A stretch of DNA of 6,355 nucleotides, taken from positions 1 to 6,355 of the forward strand of contig DGWE01000057.1 in the NCBI GenBank assembly GCA_002396065.1, written 5' to 3'. The notes under the pieces are model-generated. The model made no database searches. It had not been told where the DNA came from and saw only the letters and a list, made by a program, of their open reading frames with translations. Origin of the DNA: Eubacteriaceae bacterium UBA4266 (lineage in GTDB: Bacteria > Bacillota > Clostridia > Eubacteriales > Eubacteriaceae). Of the stretch, positions 1-5,674 are shown piece after piece (position 1 is the first letter of the stretch; every line of letters begins with the position of its first letter). Both the position numbers and the translations under genes were made by a program.

Positions 1-464
1 ATTTCTGCCTTCATATATTGATTTTCAGCTCTTAACCTGATTAATTCTTCACGTTCGGATTCATTCAGTTTTGGTGGTTTTCTTGTTCCTACTTTTTTCT
101 TCATATTTGGGTTCCTCGGTTTGCGACCTTTCTTTTTTGGTATAAGACCATTATATCCATAAATCTTATAGTTGCGAACCCATTGATAAAGTTGACCATC
201 ATTAATACCAGCTGAAACGGCAACAGATTTATTTGATTCTCCGGCCAAAACACGAGCCACTAAGGCATAGCGCTCTTCTGGCGTCCAAGTTTTATTATGA
301 TTTTTGTGTTGTAATGCATCAGGACCACAAGCATCTTCGATACGCACCCAGCCACGAATTGTCTTATGGAAGTTTTCAGTACTAACATGATCTGGTGTCT
401 CAGGCCAAAGTCCTTGTCGATATAATTCTACGGCCTTTCTTTTGTACTCATAACTGTATCGCAT
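1..464 (-). CDS. IS3-family transposase OrfA (helix-turn-helix), partial 3' end
   Basis: This reading frame stays open from ATG at 464 to the window edge, giving 154 residues without a stop. It is the DNA-binding OrfA of an IS3/IS150-group element; in the family it is normally made alone or as an OrfAB fusion by -1 frameshifting. A first helix-turn-helix-like segment spans about residues 4–40 (YKRKAVELY...IRGWV). A second spans about 60–105 (TPEERYALVARVLAGE...QLYQWVRNYK). A basic linker follows (KKKGRKPR, 110–117), then the start of a leucine-zipper helix (LNESEREELIRLRAENQYM, from 133) used for multimerisation. The start is fixed by AAGGAGGG nine bases upstream. That ribosome binding site lies inside a hairpin (471–505). 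Family assignment is firm; exact subgroup is inference. Confidence 0.88.
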   Translation of the reverse strand, partial: MRYSYEYKRKAVELYRQGLWPETPDHVSTENFHKTIRGWVRIEDACGPDALQHKNHNKTWTPEERYALVARVLAGESNKSVAVSAGINDGQLYQWVRNYKIYGYNGLIPKKKGRKPRNPNMKKKVGTRKPPKLNESEREELIRLRAENQYMKAE

Positions 465-470
465 TAAAAA

Positions 471-505
471 TACCCTCCTTACTGGTTTGTCCAGTAAAGA
501 GGGTA
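471..505 (-). promoter_or_regulatory. Hairpin sequestering the OrfA ribosome binding site
   Basis: Two 15-base arms, 471–485 and 491–505, flank the five-base loop 486–490. In DNA they differ from perfect complementarity at one position, but in the minus-strand RNA that position is a U·G wobble, so all 15 positions pair. The 3' arm contains the AAGGAGGG ribosome binding site of OrfA, and the stem is followed at once by five U before the ATG. A transcript entering from outside the IS would therefore hide the site and might also terminate here. In the plus-strand RNA the same position is a C–A mismatch and no U-run follows, so the structure is built for the minus strand. The function is inferred from similar read-through protection known in other insertion sequences (IS10, IS50). 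Confidence 0.7.
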
Positions 506-541
506 CATATCAATTTTAACAAAACCAAATGGGACGTTTTT

Positions 542-1252
542 TTATTGATCATTTTCAAAGGCTTCATCGTCGGCCAGGAGCACGAGCATATCGTCTTCTG
601 TCAGCTTGATGTGCCGCAGTGCCGCGCGGCCCGCCCGTTCGGAGTCGTGATTTTCGATGCCCGCGATGATCTCGTTGTGCTGACCCGGCAGCGGCTTTTT
701 CATCGCGATCCGTCTGACGTATTCGACGCGGAAACGGAGCATCTGCTCGCGAAGGGTGTGAATCATATTTTGAAGGCGCGTGTTGCCTGAGGACTGATAA
801 AAGGCCTCGTGGAACAAAATATCGTTGTCGATGATGCCAGGACCGTCATTTTTTTCGACGCAGTCCTCGAATTTCTGGTTGCTGCGCTTCATCTTGTCGA
901 GATCCGCTTCGGTAGCCCGCTGCGCGGCGAGCTCCGCCACGAGCGCTTCGAGGGCGCCGCGGATTTCCATCATCTCCCGCAGGTCCGTAATCGACATCGG
1001 CGTGACGTAGGCGCCCTTGCGCGGGACCATCTTGACCAGTCCTTCGAGCTCCAGCTTCCGAATCGATTCCCGCACCGGCGTCCGGGAGACGCCGAGCTCA
1101 TTGGCGAGCTTGACTTCCATCAGCCGTTCCCCGGGTTTTAAATCACCGTGAACGATCGCGCTGCGGATCGTTTCGAAGACCACTTCCCGCAGCGGTTTGC
1201 AGGAATTTGTATCCATTTTAAGTGTCGTATGTTTTTTTGATGTTGCTTCCAT
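542..1252 (-). CDS. GntR-family transcriptional regulator, FadR/FCD subfamily
   Basis: A 236-residue metabolite-responsive repressor or activator with an N-terminal winged helix (about 18–85, recognition region ELGVSRTPVRESIRKLELEGLV) and a C-terminal all-helical FCD ligand domain (about 90–225). The residues that bind a metal in FCD domains are all visible: D144 and H148 (DNDILFH), H192 (PGQHNEI) and H214 (ALRHIK), so the effector is probably a small carboxylate held through that metal. The start at 1252 is preceded by AAGG five to six bases away; a later Met at residue 13 is possible but has no better site. It begins 28 bases after the ispE stop and has no promoter of its own that I can see, so it is probably co-transcribed with ispE. 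Similar pairs occur in Clostridia. The effector and targets are unknown; autoregulation is suggested by the palindrome at 2150–2161. No terminator is visible between its stop and the IS. Confidence 0.93.
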   Translation of the reverse strand: MEATSKKHTTLKMDTNSCKPLREVVFETIRSAIVHGDLKPGERLMEVKLANELGVSRTPVRESIRKLELEGLVKMVPRKGAYVTPMSITDLREMMEIRGALEALVAELAAQRATEADLDKMKRSNQKFEDCVEKNDGPGIIDNDILFHEAFYQSSGNTRLQNMIHTLREQMLRFRVEYVRRIAMKKPLPGQHNEIIAGIENHDSERAGRAALRHIKLTEDDMLVLLADDEAFENDQ

Positions 1253-1280
1253 ATCTGCCTTATTTTCTTCTCTTTAACAT

Positions 1281-2123
1281 TCAAATTCCAGCGGTAAATA
1301 CAATATTCTGACCGGTTTCAAAGACGGGTGCGGCCTGACGGGCAGCCTCAGCAGTTTTAAAGTAGCCGATCATCGTCGATCCACTGCCGCTCATTCTGGC
1401 CATCCAGGCGCCGGCGCTCCGCATCTTTTCACCGATGGCCGCCACCTCTGGGTATTTTTTGAAAACGACCTTTTCGAAATCGTTGGCGCACTCATCCGCC
1501 ATAGCCCCAAAATCACCGGACGCGATCGCCGCGAGCAGTGCGTGGTCGTCAAAGGGCACGTGCTGCTGGGCGCGGTCCATCGCCGCGAAGGCCGCGGGCG
1601 TCGCCACGGGAATCGGCGGCTTGACGCCGAGGACGCCAAAGGACGGAAACGAAGCGATCGGCGCGATCTGTTCGCCGATGCCCGTGACCACAGCCGGTGT
1701 GTTGACCAGACAATAGGGCACGTCCGCGCCGATTTTGACGGCGATCTGGATCATCTCGTCCAGACTCAAGGACAAATGCCACAATTGGTTGAGCCCGCGG
1801 ATGACCGCCGCGGCGTCGGCCGAGCCGCCGGCCAGCCCCGCCTGCATCGGAATATGTTTAGACAGCTGAATCGCCGCGCCAGCGCCCACGCCGCAGGTGC
1901 GCTGCATCAGTCTGGCGGTCTTGACGATCAAATTGTCAGGCCCTGTGGGCACGTTCGGATCGGCGCAGGCAAGGGTCAGCGCCGGCGCATCCTCAAAGGT
2001 CAATGTGTCGGCCAGCGTCTTCGCTGAGACGTTGACCATGTGCATCAAATGGTAGCCGTCCTCTCGGCGGCCTGTGATGTGCAGAGACATATTGATTTTT
2101 GCTGGCGCTTGTTCTCGAATCAT
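1281..2123 (-). CDS. ispE: 4-diphosphocytidyl-2-C-methyl-D-erythritol kinase
   Basis: IspE phosphorylates CDP-methylerythritol at the 2-hydroxyl with ATP, the fourth step of the non-mevalonate (MEP) isoprenoid pathway in the cytosol. The 280-residue protein is full length for the family. It shows the GHMP-kinase hallmarks in order: PAKINMSLHITG with K9 and N11 at the N-terminus, the ATP-binding loop GLAGGSADAA (96–105), the catalytic aspartate in GADVPY (D134), and the C-terminal SGSGST (245–250). The frame is open for 30 more codons upstream, but those residues are not family-like and would cover the promoter; the start at 2123 gives the usual MIREQAPAKIN beginning. Its ribosome binding site is weak (AAGG, 11 bases upstream). 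It is first in an operon with the GntR gene and divergent from ung. The promoter is at 2160–2187. Confidence 0.96.
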   Translation of the reverse strand: MIREQAPAKINMSLHITGRREDGYHLMHMVNVSAKTLADTLTFEDAPALTLACADPNVPTGPDNLIVKTARLMQRTCGVGAGAAIQLSKHIPMQAGLAGGSADAAAVIRGLNQLWHLSLSLDEMIQIAVKIGADVPYCLVNTPAVVTGIGEQIAPIASFPSFGVLGVKPPIPVATPAAFAAMDRAQQHVPFDDHALLAAIASGDFGAMADECANDFEKVVFKKYPEVAAIGEKMRSAGAWMARMSGSGSTMIGYFKTAEAARQAAPVFETGQNIVFTAGI

Positions 2124-2149
2124 ACGCTTTTCAACCTTTTCTGAATAAT

Positions 2150-2161
2150 ACTGTATACAAT
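2150..2161. promoter_or_regulatory. Candidate FCD-GntR operator over the ispE start point
   Basis: ACTGTATACAAT is palindromic at 10 of 12 positions around the perfect core TGTATACA (2152–2159). It overlaps the last two bases of the -10 element and the expected transcription start. The core GTA-TAC fits the published general pattern for FadR/FCD GntR operators (GT…AC half sites close together). As the operon encodes such a regulator, autorepression is a reasonable inference, but an AT-rich 8-base palindrome can occur by chance. Confidence 0.45.
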
Positions 2162-2187
2162 TATAGCATTTTAAAAAAAGATTACAA
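2160..2187 (-). promoter_or_regulatory. Promoter of ispE–gntR operon
   Basis: On the minus strand the -35 is TTGTAA (2182–2187), the spacer is 16 bases, and the -10 is a perfect TATAAT (2160–2165), preceded by TG plus one base, an extended -10. Transcription should begin near 2153, giving a leader of about 30 bases before the ispE start. Confidence 0.75.
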
Positions 2188-2245
2188 GAATTCTTTTGAG
2201 GCCGTTCACACACCCTTTACACTTTCTTTTCAGCCCCGTATCCTT

Positions 2246-2251
2246 TATAAT
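2246..2251 (+). promoter_or_regulatory. -10 element of the ung operon promoter
   Basis: A perfect TATAAT lies about 40 bases before the ung start. At the usual distance there is only a poor -35 (TTTCTT, 2223–2228, 17-base spacer). TTTACA at 2216–2221 is a better match but too far away. The promoter may be weak or need an activator. Confidence 0.5.
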
Positions 2252-2291
2252 AAGATTAAGTTATATCATTTATTAACCTAAGGAGATTATC

Positions 2292-3050
2292 GTGAGTATT
2301 TTCTTCCAAAACGATTGGGAAAAACCGCTGAAGCACGAATTTGCGCAGGATTATTACCAAAATCTGCGCCAGTTTCTGATTCACGAATACAAAACTCGGC
2401 GAATTTATCCCAACCCCTACGACATTTTTAACGCCTTCCACTACACGGCGTTTGCGGACACCAAGGTGTGCATCATCGGGCAGGACCCGTACCACGGGCC
2501 GCACCAGGCCCACGGGCTCTGTTTTTCCGTTCAGCCCGACGTAGCCATTCCGCCGTCGCTGAGAAACATCTACAAGGAGCTTCACGACGATTTGGGCTGC
2601 CCGATTCCCAACCACGGCTGTCTCGTGAACTGGACGAAGGAAGGCGTGCTGCTGCTCAACTCGGTACTGACGGTTCGGGCCGGTCAGCCGGCTTCCCACC
2701 GCGGCAAGGGCTGGGAAATTTTCACCGACCACGTCATCGAGATGCTCAACGCCCGGGAAAAACCGGTGGTCTTCATCCTTTGGGGCGCCTTCGCTCAGTC
2801 GAAAATCCCGATGATCACCAACCCCCAGCACATGATTATCAAATCGTCCCACCCGAGCCCGCTCTCTGCAAACCGCGGCTTTTTCGGCAGCCGCCCTTTC
2901 TCCAGGACCAACGCCTTTCTAACTCAGGTAGGGCTCGAGCCGGTCAATTGGGAAATTCCGCCAATTGAGGATACCAAGGCCGCCGCGGCATATCTGCGCG
3001 CCCACCACCCCGGCCTTTTCGGGAAAAAAGCGGAGGCACAGTCGTCATGA
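2292..3050 (+). CDS. ung: Uracil-DNA glycosylase, family 1
   Basis: Ung removes uracil from DNA, from cytosine deamination or dUTP incorporation, as the first step of base excision repair. Family-1 signatures are complete: the water-activating loop GQDPYHG (63–69, catalytic D65), the uracil-stacking F78 in GLCFSV, the uracil-specificity asparagine in LLNSVLTV (N123), and the DNA-intercalation motif HPSPLS (187–192, catalytic H187). Translation starts at GTG, with AAGGAG six bases upstream. The 252 residues exceed the usual ~220–230 because of an Ala/Lys-rich C-terminal tail (about 224–252) outside the catalytic fold. The stop overlaps the start of the following PAP2 gene by four bases (ATGA), so the two are probably translationally coupled. 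Assignment is certain; the tail's role is unknown. Confidence 0.98.
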   Translation: MSIFFQNDWEKPLKHEFAQDYYQNLRQFLIHEYKTRRIYPNPYDIFNAFHYTAFADTKVCIIGQDPYHGPHQAHGLCFSVQPDVAIPPSLRNIYKELHDDLGCPIPNHGCLVNWTKEGVLLLNSVLTVRAGQPASHRGKGWEIFTDHVIEMLNAREKPVVFILWGAFAQSKIPMITNPQHMIIKSSHPSPLSANRGFFGSRPFSRTNAFLTQVGLEPVNWEIPPIEDTKAAAAYLRAHHPGLFGKKAEAQSS

Positions 3051-3607
3051 CCGCGGTCGAACTCAACATCCTCTGGGCCATCCACCACGCGCTGTCCTGC
3101 CCCGCTCTCGATACCTTTTTTAAGGGACTCACCCTGCTCGCCAACGGCGGGCGCATCTGGATCGCCCTCTGTGTGGTGCTGATCTTCTACCCGAAAACGC
3201 GAAGAGCCGGCGTCCAAATCGCATTGGCGCTGGCGCTCACGTCTCTGGTTGTCAACCTCGGCATCAAACCCGTGGTCGGCCGGACCCGGCCTTACACCGC
3301 GGCCCATTTTACGACGATCGTCCCCCACCCCAGCGGAACCTCTTTCCCCTCGGGGCACACCGCGGCGGCGTTTGCGACCGCGTGGGCGTTCTTCCTCTGT
3401 TTTAGGAAGGATCACCCCGGATGGTGCACGTGGGTGCTGGTCCTCGCGGGGCTGGTCGGCTTCTCCCGGCTCTATTTATTCGTCCACTACCCGACCGACG
3501 TGCTCGCCGGCGCAGGCATCGGCATCGTGATCGCGGCGATTATCTGCCGCCTTTTCGCCCGCTCCAATACCCAACCGGATACAAGCCGCAAAATCGACCT
3601 GCGCTGA
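3047..3607 (+). CDS. PAP2-family membrane phosphatase
   Basis: A 186-residue integral membrane phosphatase of the type-2 phosphatidic acid phosphatase superfamily. All three catalytic motifs are present: K74-x6-R81-P82 (KPVVGRTRP), PSGH at 101–104 with the general acid/base H104, and S140-R141-x5-H147-x3-D151 ([12 protein letters not shown]) with the nucleophile H147. Five or six hydrophobic segments surround them (about 33–48, 56–72, 103–119, 126–143, 152–170). Bacterial enzymes of this size often dephosphorylate undecaprenyl pyrophosphate (BcrC-like) or phosphatidylglycerol phosphate; the sequence alone does not decide which. The ATG overlaps the ung stop and has GGAGG ten bases upstream inside ung. 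It is followed after 46 bases by the small membrane protein gene. Confidence 0.92.
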   Translation: MTAVELNILWAIHHALSCPALDTFFKGLTLLANGGRIWIALCVVLIFYPKTRRAGVQIALALALTSLVVNLGIKPVVGRTRPYTAAHFTTIVPHPSGTSFPSGHTAAAFATAWAFFLCFRKDHPGWCTWVLVLAGLVGFSRLYLFVHYPTDVLAGAGIGIVIAAIICRLFARSNTQPDTSRKIDLR

Positions 3608-3653
3608 CTGCGCTATTTAAACTTTTAACCGATTCATCTTTCTGGAGGCCGTT

Positions 3654-4130
3654 ATGAAAATTGAAAAGCGACAAAAACTGGCCGGGCTGATCAGCGTGCT
3701 GCTGATGCTGATCAACTTGATCCGCCATTTTCTCTTTCTGGGCCACGCCATTTCGTACCGCGCCCTCTGGGGAACCATGGTCACCAATCTGCCGTCCACC
3801 ACTGTCGGCGAATGGATTTACGTCGTCTTTTGGGTGATCGCCATCGCCATGACAGTCCAGATGGCCAGGCGGCCTTTCTTGAAACGGCACCGGCGCCGCC
3901 TGACCCTCTCCCCGCCGTCGACAGGGCTGTGGATCGGCAATATTCTCGCCGCCGTTCTGGTTTTTCTAAGCGCTGTCGCCTGCTCACGCAGCGACGTCCT
4001 GTCCGTCCGCGTCGGCTGCGGCCTTGTGATGTGGTTCAATTTTCTCGTCGAGGTTTATTTCCTCTACATCAGCGTGCTCAGAAAAAAGAAAGGAGAAAAA
4101 ATCCTTCGAAAACGCCGACAGCATCGTTGA
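3654..4130 (+). CDS. Small four-helix membrane protein, function unknown
   Basis: I do not recognise this family. The 158 residues contain four likely membrane helices (about 9–31, 52–70, 92–110 and 116–142). A strongly basic loop lies between helices 2 and 3 (ARRPFLKRHRRRL, 71–83) and a basic tail at the C-terminus (RKKKGEKILRKRRQHR, 143–158), so by the positive-inside rule both are probably cytoplasmic. There are no obvious catalytic motifs. The ribosome binding site GGAGG lies five bases before the ATG. It sits 46 bases after the PAP2 gene with no terminator visible between, so it is likely the third gene of the ung operon. Its TGA stop forms the first bases of a perfect palindrome before the dhaM promoter. 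Confidence 0.8.
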   Translation: MKIEKRQKLAGLISVLLMLINLIRHFLFLGHAISYRALWGTMVTNLPSTTVGEWIYVVFWVIAIAMTVQMARRPFLKRHRRRLTLSPPSTGLWIGNILAAVLVFLSAVACSRSDVLSVRVGCGLVMWFNFLVEVYFLYISVLRKKKGEKILRKRRQHR

Positions 4131-4141
4131 AACGCGTTTCA
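4128..4141. promoter_or_regulatory. 14-bp perfect palindrome upstream of dhaM promoter
   Basis: TGAAACGCGTTTCA is a perfect palindrome ending five bases before the dhaM -35, centred near -46 from the expected start. It matches the catabolite-responsive element pattern TGWAANCGNTNWCA except for the central CG, which here is GC. It could be a site for a LacI-type or other dimeric regulator. It is too short and lacks a U-run to be a convincing terminator. It overlaps the stop codon of the preceding gene. Confidence 0.45.
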
Positions 4142-4146
4142 CTCCC

Positions 4147-4174
4147 TTGAAATCTGCGGGCCTTGCGCTATAAT
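4147..4174 (+). promoter_or_regulatory. Promoter of dhaM
   Basis: TTGAAA (4147–4152), a 16-base spacer and a perfect TATAAT (4169–4174) make a near-consensus vegetative promoter. The start should be near 4181, with a leader of about 43 bases. Its position after the stop of the preceding gene makes dhaM independently transcribed. Confidence 0.8.
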
Positions 4175-4223
4175 TAATGACGATAAGATTTAAATACAGA
4201 ATGGAATGAATTGGAGGAATATG

Positions 4224-4637
4224 ATGTCTACAGGTATACTTATTGTTTCGCACAGCGAAAAGCTCGCACAGGGCCTTGTCGATTTGGTCAGCGAAATGGG
4301 AAATGAAAATGTCATCATCCGTCAAGCCGGCGGTACATCGGACGGACGTCTCGGCACCGACGCGGTTCGCATTCAAGAAGCCCTCGAAAGCAGTGATTTT
4401 GAAAACTGTAAATCGATTTTGATTTACTGCGATCTCGGCAGCTCGATCATCAGCTCCGAAATGGCGATCGATATGATCGACGACGACGCCTTGACGGAAA
4501 AAATTCACCTGGTGGACTGTCCTCTCGTAGAAGGTGCCTTCACCGGTGTGGTTCAGGCTTCAGTGACTGACGATGTCGACGAAATCATCGACGTCTCAAA
4601 AAAGGCTCGGGAAATGCACAAAGGCGACGAAGCGTAA
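4224..4637 (+). CDS. dhaM: PTS-dependent dihydroxyacetone kinase, phosphotransferase subunit DhaM
   Basis: A 137-residue mannose-type EIIA domain that in the family takes a phosphoryl group from HPr and passes it to the ADP held by DhaL, which then phosphorylates dihydroxyacetone bound to DhaK. The phosphorylated histidine is H10 in ILIVSHSEKLAQG. GGTSDGRLGTDA, the CDLGSS loop and PLVEGAF are the other DhaM hallmarks. It lacks the HPr and EI-like domains fused in E. coli DhaM, as is normal in Gram-positive bacteria. Three in-frame ATGs (4206, 4221, 4224) exist; 4224 is chosen because GGAGG at 4213–4217 lies six bases before it, and 4206 precedes the site. It is alone between a promoter and a terminator with no dhaK or dhaL beside it. 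A related EIIA-Man protein of another system is less likely. Confidence 0.88.
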   Translation: MSTGILIVSHSEKLAQGLVDLVSEMGNENVIIRQAGGTSDGRLGTDAVRIQEALESSDFENCKSILIYCDLGSSIISSEMAIDMIDDDALTEKIHLVDCPLVEGAFTGVVQASVTDDVDEIIDVSKKAREMHKGDEA

Positions 4638-4648
4638 TTCCCAACAAC

Positions 4649-4702
4649 AAAAAAGGATCAGGATCTCAGCCTAGAGCTGAGAGCTGATCCTTTTTTATTT
4701 TT
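4649..4702 (+). terminator. Rho-independent terminator of dhaM
   Basis: A long stem starting 12 bases after the dhaM stop. The outer arms AAAAAAGGATCAG and CTGATCCTTTTTT pair perfectly, and an inner TCTCAGC/GCTGAGA stem continues after a small asymmetric bulge. It is followed by TTTTTTATTTTT. With A6 on one side and T6 on the other it should work in both directions. Confidence 0.92.
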
Positions 4703-4724
4703 GCAAAAAGCAATTGCCGACAAT

Positions 4725-4751
4725 AAAAAAGCGATCGGCCTATCCGATCGC
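4725..4751 (-). terminator. Rho-independent terminator of tRNA-Ser
   Basis: On the minus strand GCGATCGG and CCGATCGC form an 8-bp perfect stem with a five-base loop, followed by six T. It lies 23 bases past the tRNA 3' end and just before the oppositely oriented dhaM terminator. Confidence 0.9.
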
Positions 4752-4772
4752 GTTCATCTCATTTGAATTGCA

Positions 4773-4867
<95 letters not shown>

Positions 4868-4917
4868 ATCTGTACTGCTCTACGAGCGATTTGTTATTCA
4901 TTTTTGAGACGAATGAT

Positions 4918-4946
4918 ATTATATCTAAAGAATTTTATTTTGTCAA
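4918..4946 (-). promoter_or_regulatory. Consensus promoter of tRNA-Ser
   Basis: On the minus strand TTGACA (4941–4946), a 17-base spacer and TATAAT (4918–4923) match the sigma-70/SigA consensus at all twelve positions, as expected for a stable RNA gene. The start falls near 4911, about 44 bases before the mature 5' end. Confidence 0.93.
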
Positions 4947-4976
4947 GCAAAATTTAACATAAAATCAATCTCTTTG

Positions 4977-4985
4977 TGTTATGCT
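4977..4985 (+). promoter_or_regulatory. Possible extended -10 promoter of the VTT protein gene
   Basis: TGTTATGCT (TG, one base, TATGCT) lies about 31 bases before the chosen start codon. No good -35 is found at normal distance (TTAACA is 20 bases upstream). It resembles the extended -10 before the following gene. Weak support. Confidence 0.35.
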
Positions 4986-5016
4986 TGTACAAATTTCAAG
5001 GAAAGGAGCGTCAAAG

Positions 5017-5622
5017 ATGTGGTCTGTTTTTAACACCCTGTCGAGTCTTAAGACCTTTCTGTGCGGATTTGGTGTCTGGACGCCTTTGGCTTTCCTGATC
5101 CTGCAGATCGTTCAAGTCGTGGTCGCGCCCATCCCTGGCGGCCCGCTGACCATGCTCGGCGGCATGCTTTTCGGCTGGTGGCAGGGCTTTCTTTTAAGCG
5201 CCTTCGGAGAAATTTTCGGCTCGTGTATGGGCTTTTTGATTACCCGAAGGGTCGGCGAGGCCTTCGTCAAGCGGTTCGACAAAAAGGACTGGTCGAAAAA
5301 GCTTTTAAATCTCAACGAAGACAAGCTAGGCACGATTCTTTTCATCGTCTTCATCCTGCCCGGCTTTCCCGACGATATCGCCTGCCTCGCGGTGGGACTG
5401 ACACCGATGCCTTTCCCGAAGTTTTTGAAGCTCTGCCTGCTCGGGCGGCTGCCCGGCTTCCTGCTCAATTCGCTGATCGGCGCCGGCATCATGCTGGACA
5501 ATCACCTCTTGACCCTCGTCATCCTCGCAGCCTACCTCGCCATCGTGCTCCTCGCCTACCTGCTCTTTCACGGCCGCGCCAAAAGGCTCATCGTGCGCCA
5601 TCAACAAAAGCCTAACAAATGA
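5017..5622 (+). CDS. VTT-domain (TVP38/TMEM64, DedA-like) membrane protein
   Basis: A 201-residue integral membrane protein of the SNARE-associated/VTT superfamily, whose DedA and VTT members act in lipid scrambling or in moving lipid carriers across the membrane. The family core is visible: PIPGGPLTMLGGMLFGWWQGFLLS (39–61), GEIFGSCMGFLITRRVGEAFVKRF (64–87), then GFPDDIACLAVGLTPMPFPKF (116–136) and GRLPGFLLNSLIGAG (143–157). A hydrophobic helix at 164–184 ends in a basic tail. The start is ATG 5017, with AAAGGAG eight bases upstream; an in-frame ATG at 4981 lies inside the likely -10 element and has no binding site. The substrate is not known. The next gene follows after 52 bases but has its own likely promoter. 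Confidence 0.88.
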   Translation: MWSVFNTLSSLKTFLCGFGVWTPLAFLILQIVQVVVAPIPGGPLTMLGGMLFGWWQGFLLSAFGEIFGSCMGFLITRRVGEAFVKRFDKKDWSKKLLNLNEDKLGTILFIVFILPGFPDDIACLAVGLTPMPFPKFLKLCLLGRLPGFLLNSLIGAGIMLDNHLLTLVILAAYLAIVLLAYLLFHGRAKRLIVRHQQKPNK

Positions 5623-5640
5623 GGATTTTTCTGTTATACT
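5612..5640 (+). promoter_or_regulatory. Extended -10 promoter before the YczE-like gene
   Basis: TATACT (5635–5640) with TG one base before it, and a 4/6 -35 (CTAACA, 5612–5617) at a 17-base spacing. It overlaps the end of the VTT gene, so the next gene can be transcribed independently or by read-through. Confidence 0.55.
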
Positions 5641-5674
5641 ATAAAGGCAAGTTTAAACAGAAAGAGATGACACC

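Larger units (their letters stand above)
1..507 (-). mobile_element. IS3-family (IS150-like) insertion sequence, partial
   Basis: The element runs leftwards and leaves the window at base 1. Its outer end is placed at 507 because the minus strand there begins TGTACCCTC, the TGTA-type terminus usual in IS3-family elements, followed after about 40 bases by the ribosome binding site and start of an OrfA. The segment is clearly AT-richer than the genes at 542 onwards. The second terminal repeat, OrfB (DDE integrase) and any target-site duplication lie outside the window, so completeness and activity cannot be judged. It sits 34 bases past the stop codon of the gntR gene and in the same orientation. 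The exact terminus could be off by a few bases. Confidence 0.85.

Noticed and set aside
395..790. 131-codon plus-strand open frame spanning the IS border
   Set aside because: It crosses from the IS into the antisense of gntR, is of mixed composition and has no binding site, so it is a chance frame.
1542..2027. 161-codon plus-strand open frame
   Set aside because: Antisense shadow of ispE caused by GC-rich codon use; composition is Arg/Gly/Asp rich and lacks a start signal.
2124..2213. 30-codon upstream extension of ispE
   Set aside because: It would cover the ispE promoter and operator-like palindrome, and the added residues do not look like IspE, which begins at the usual MIREQAPAKIN.
2256..2852. 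198-codon minus-strand open frame
   Set aside because: It is antisense to ung, whose catalytic motifs are all intact, and has no family-like content.
2468..2968. 166-codon plus-strand open frame within ung
   Set aside because: Out-of-frame shadow of a certain gene.
4206..4223. Earlier ATGs for dhaM at 4206 and 4221
   Set aside because: The first precedes the GGAGG site and the second is only three bases from it; 4224 has proper spacing and gives the family's usual short N-terminus before the active-site histidine.
4981..5016. 12-codon upstream extension of the VTT protein
   Set aside because: The ATG at 4981 falls inside the likely -10 element and has no ribosome binding site, whereas 5017 has AAAGGAG at ideal spacing.
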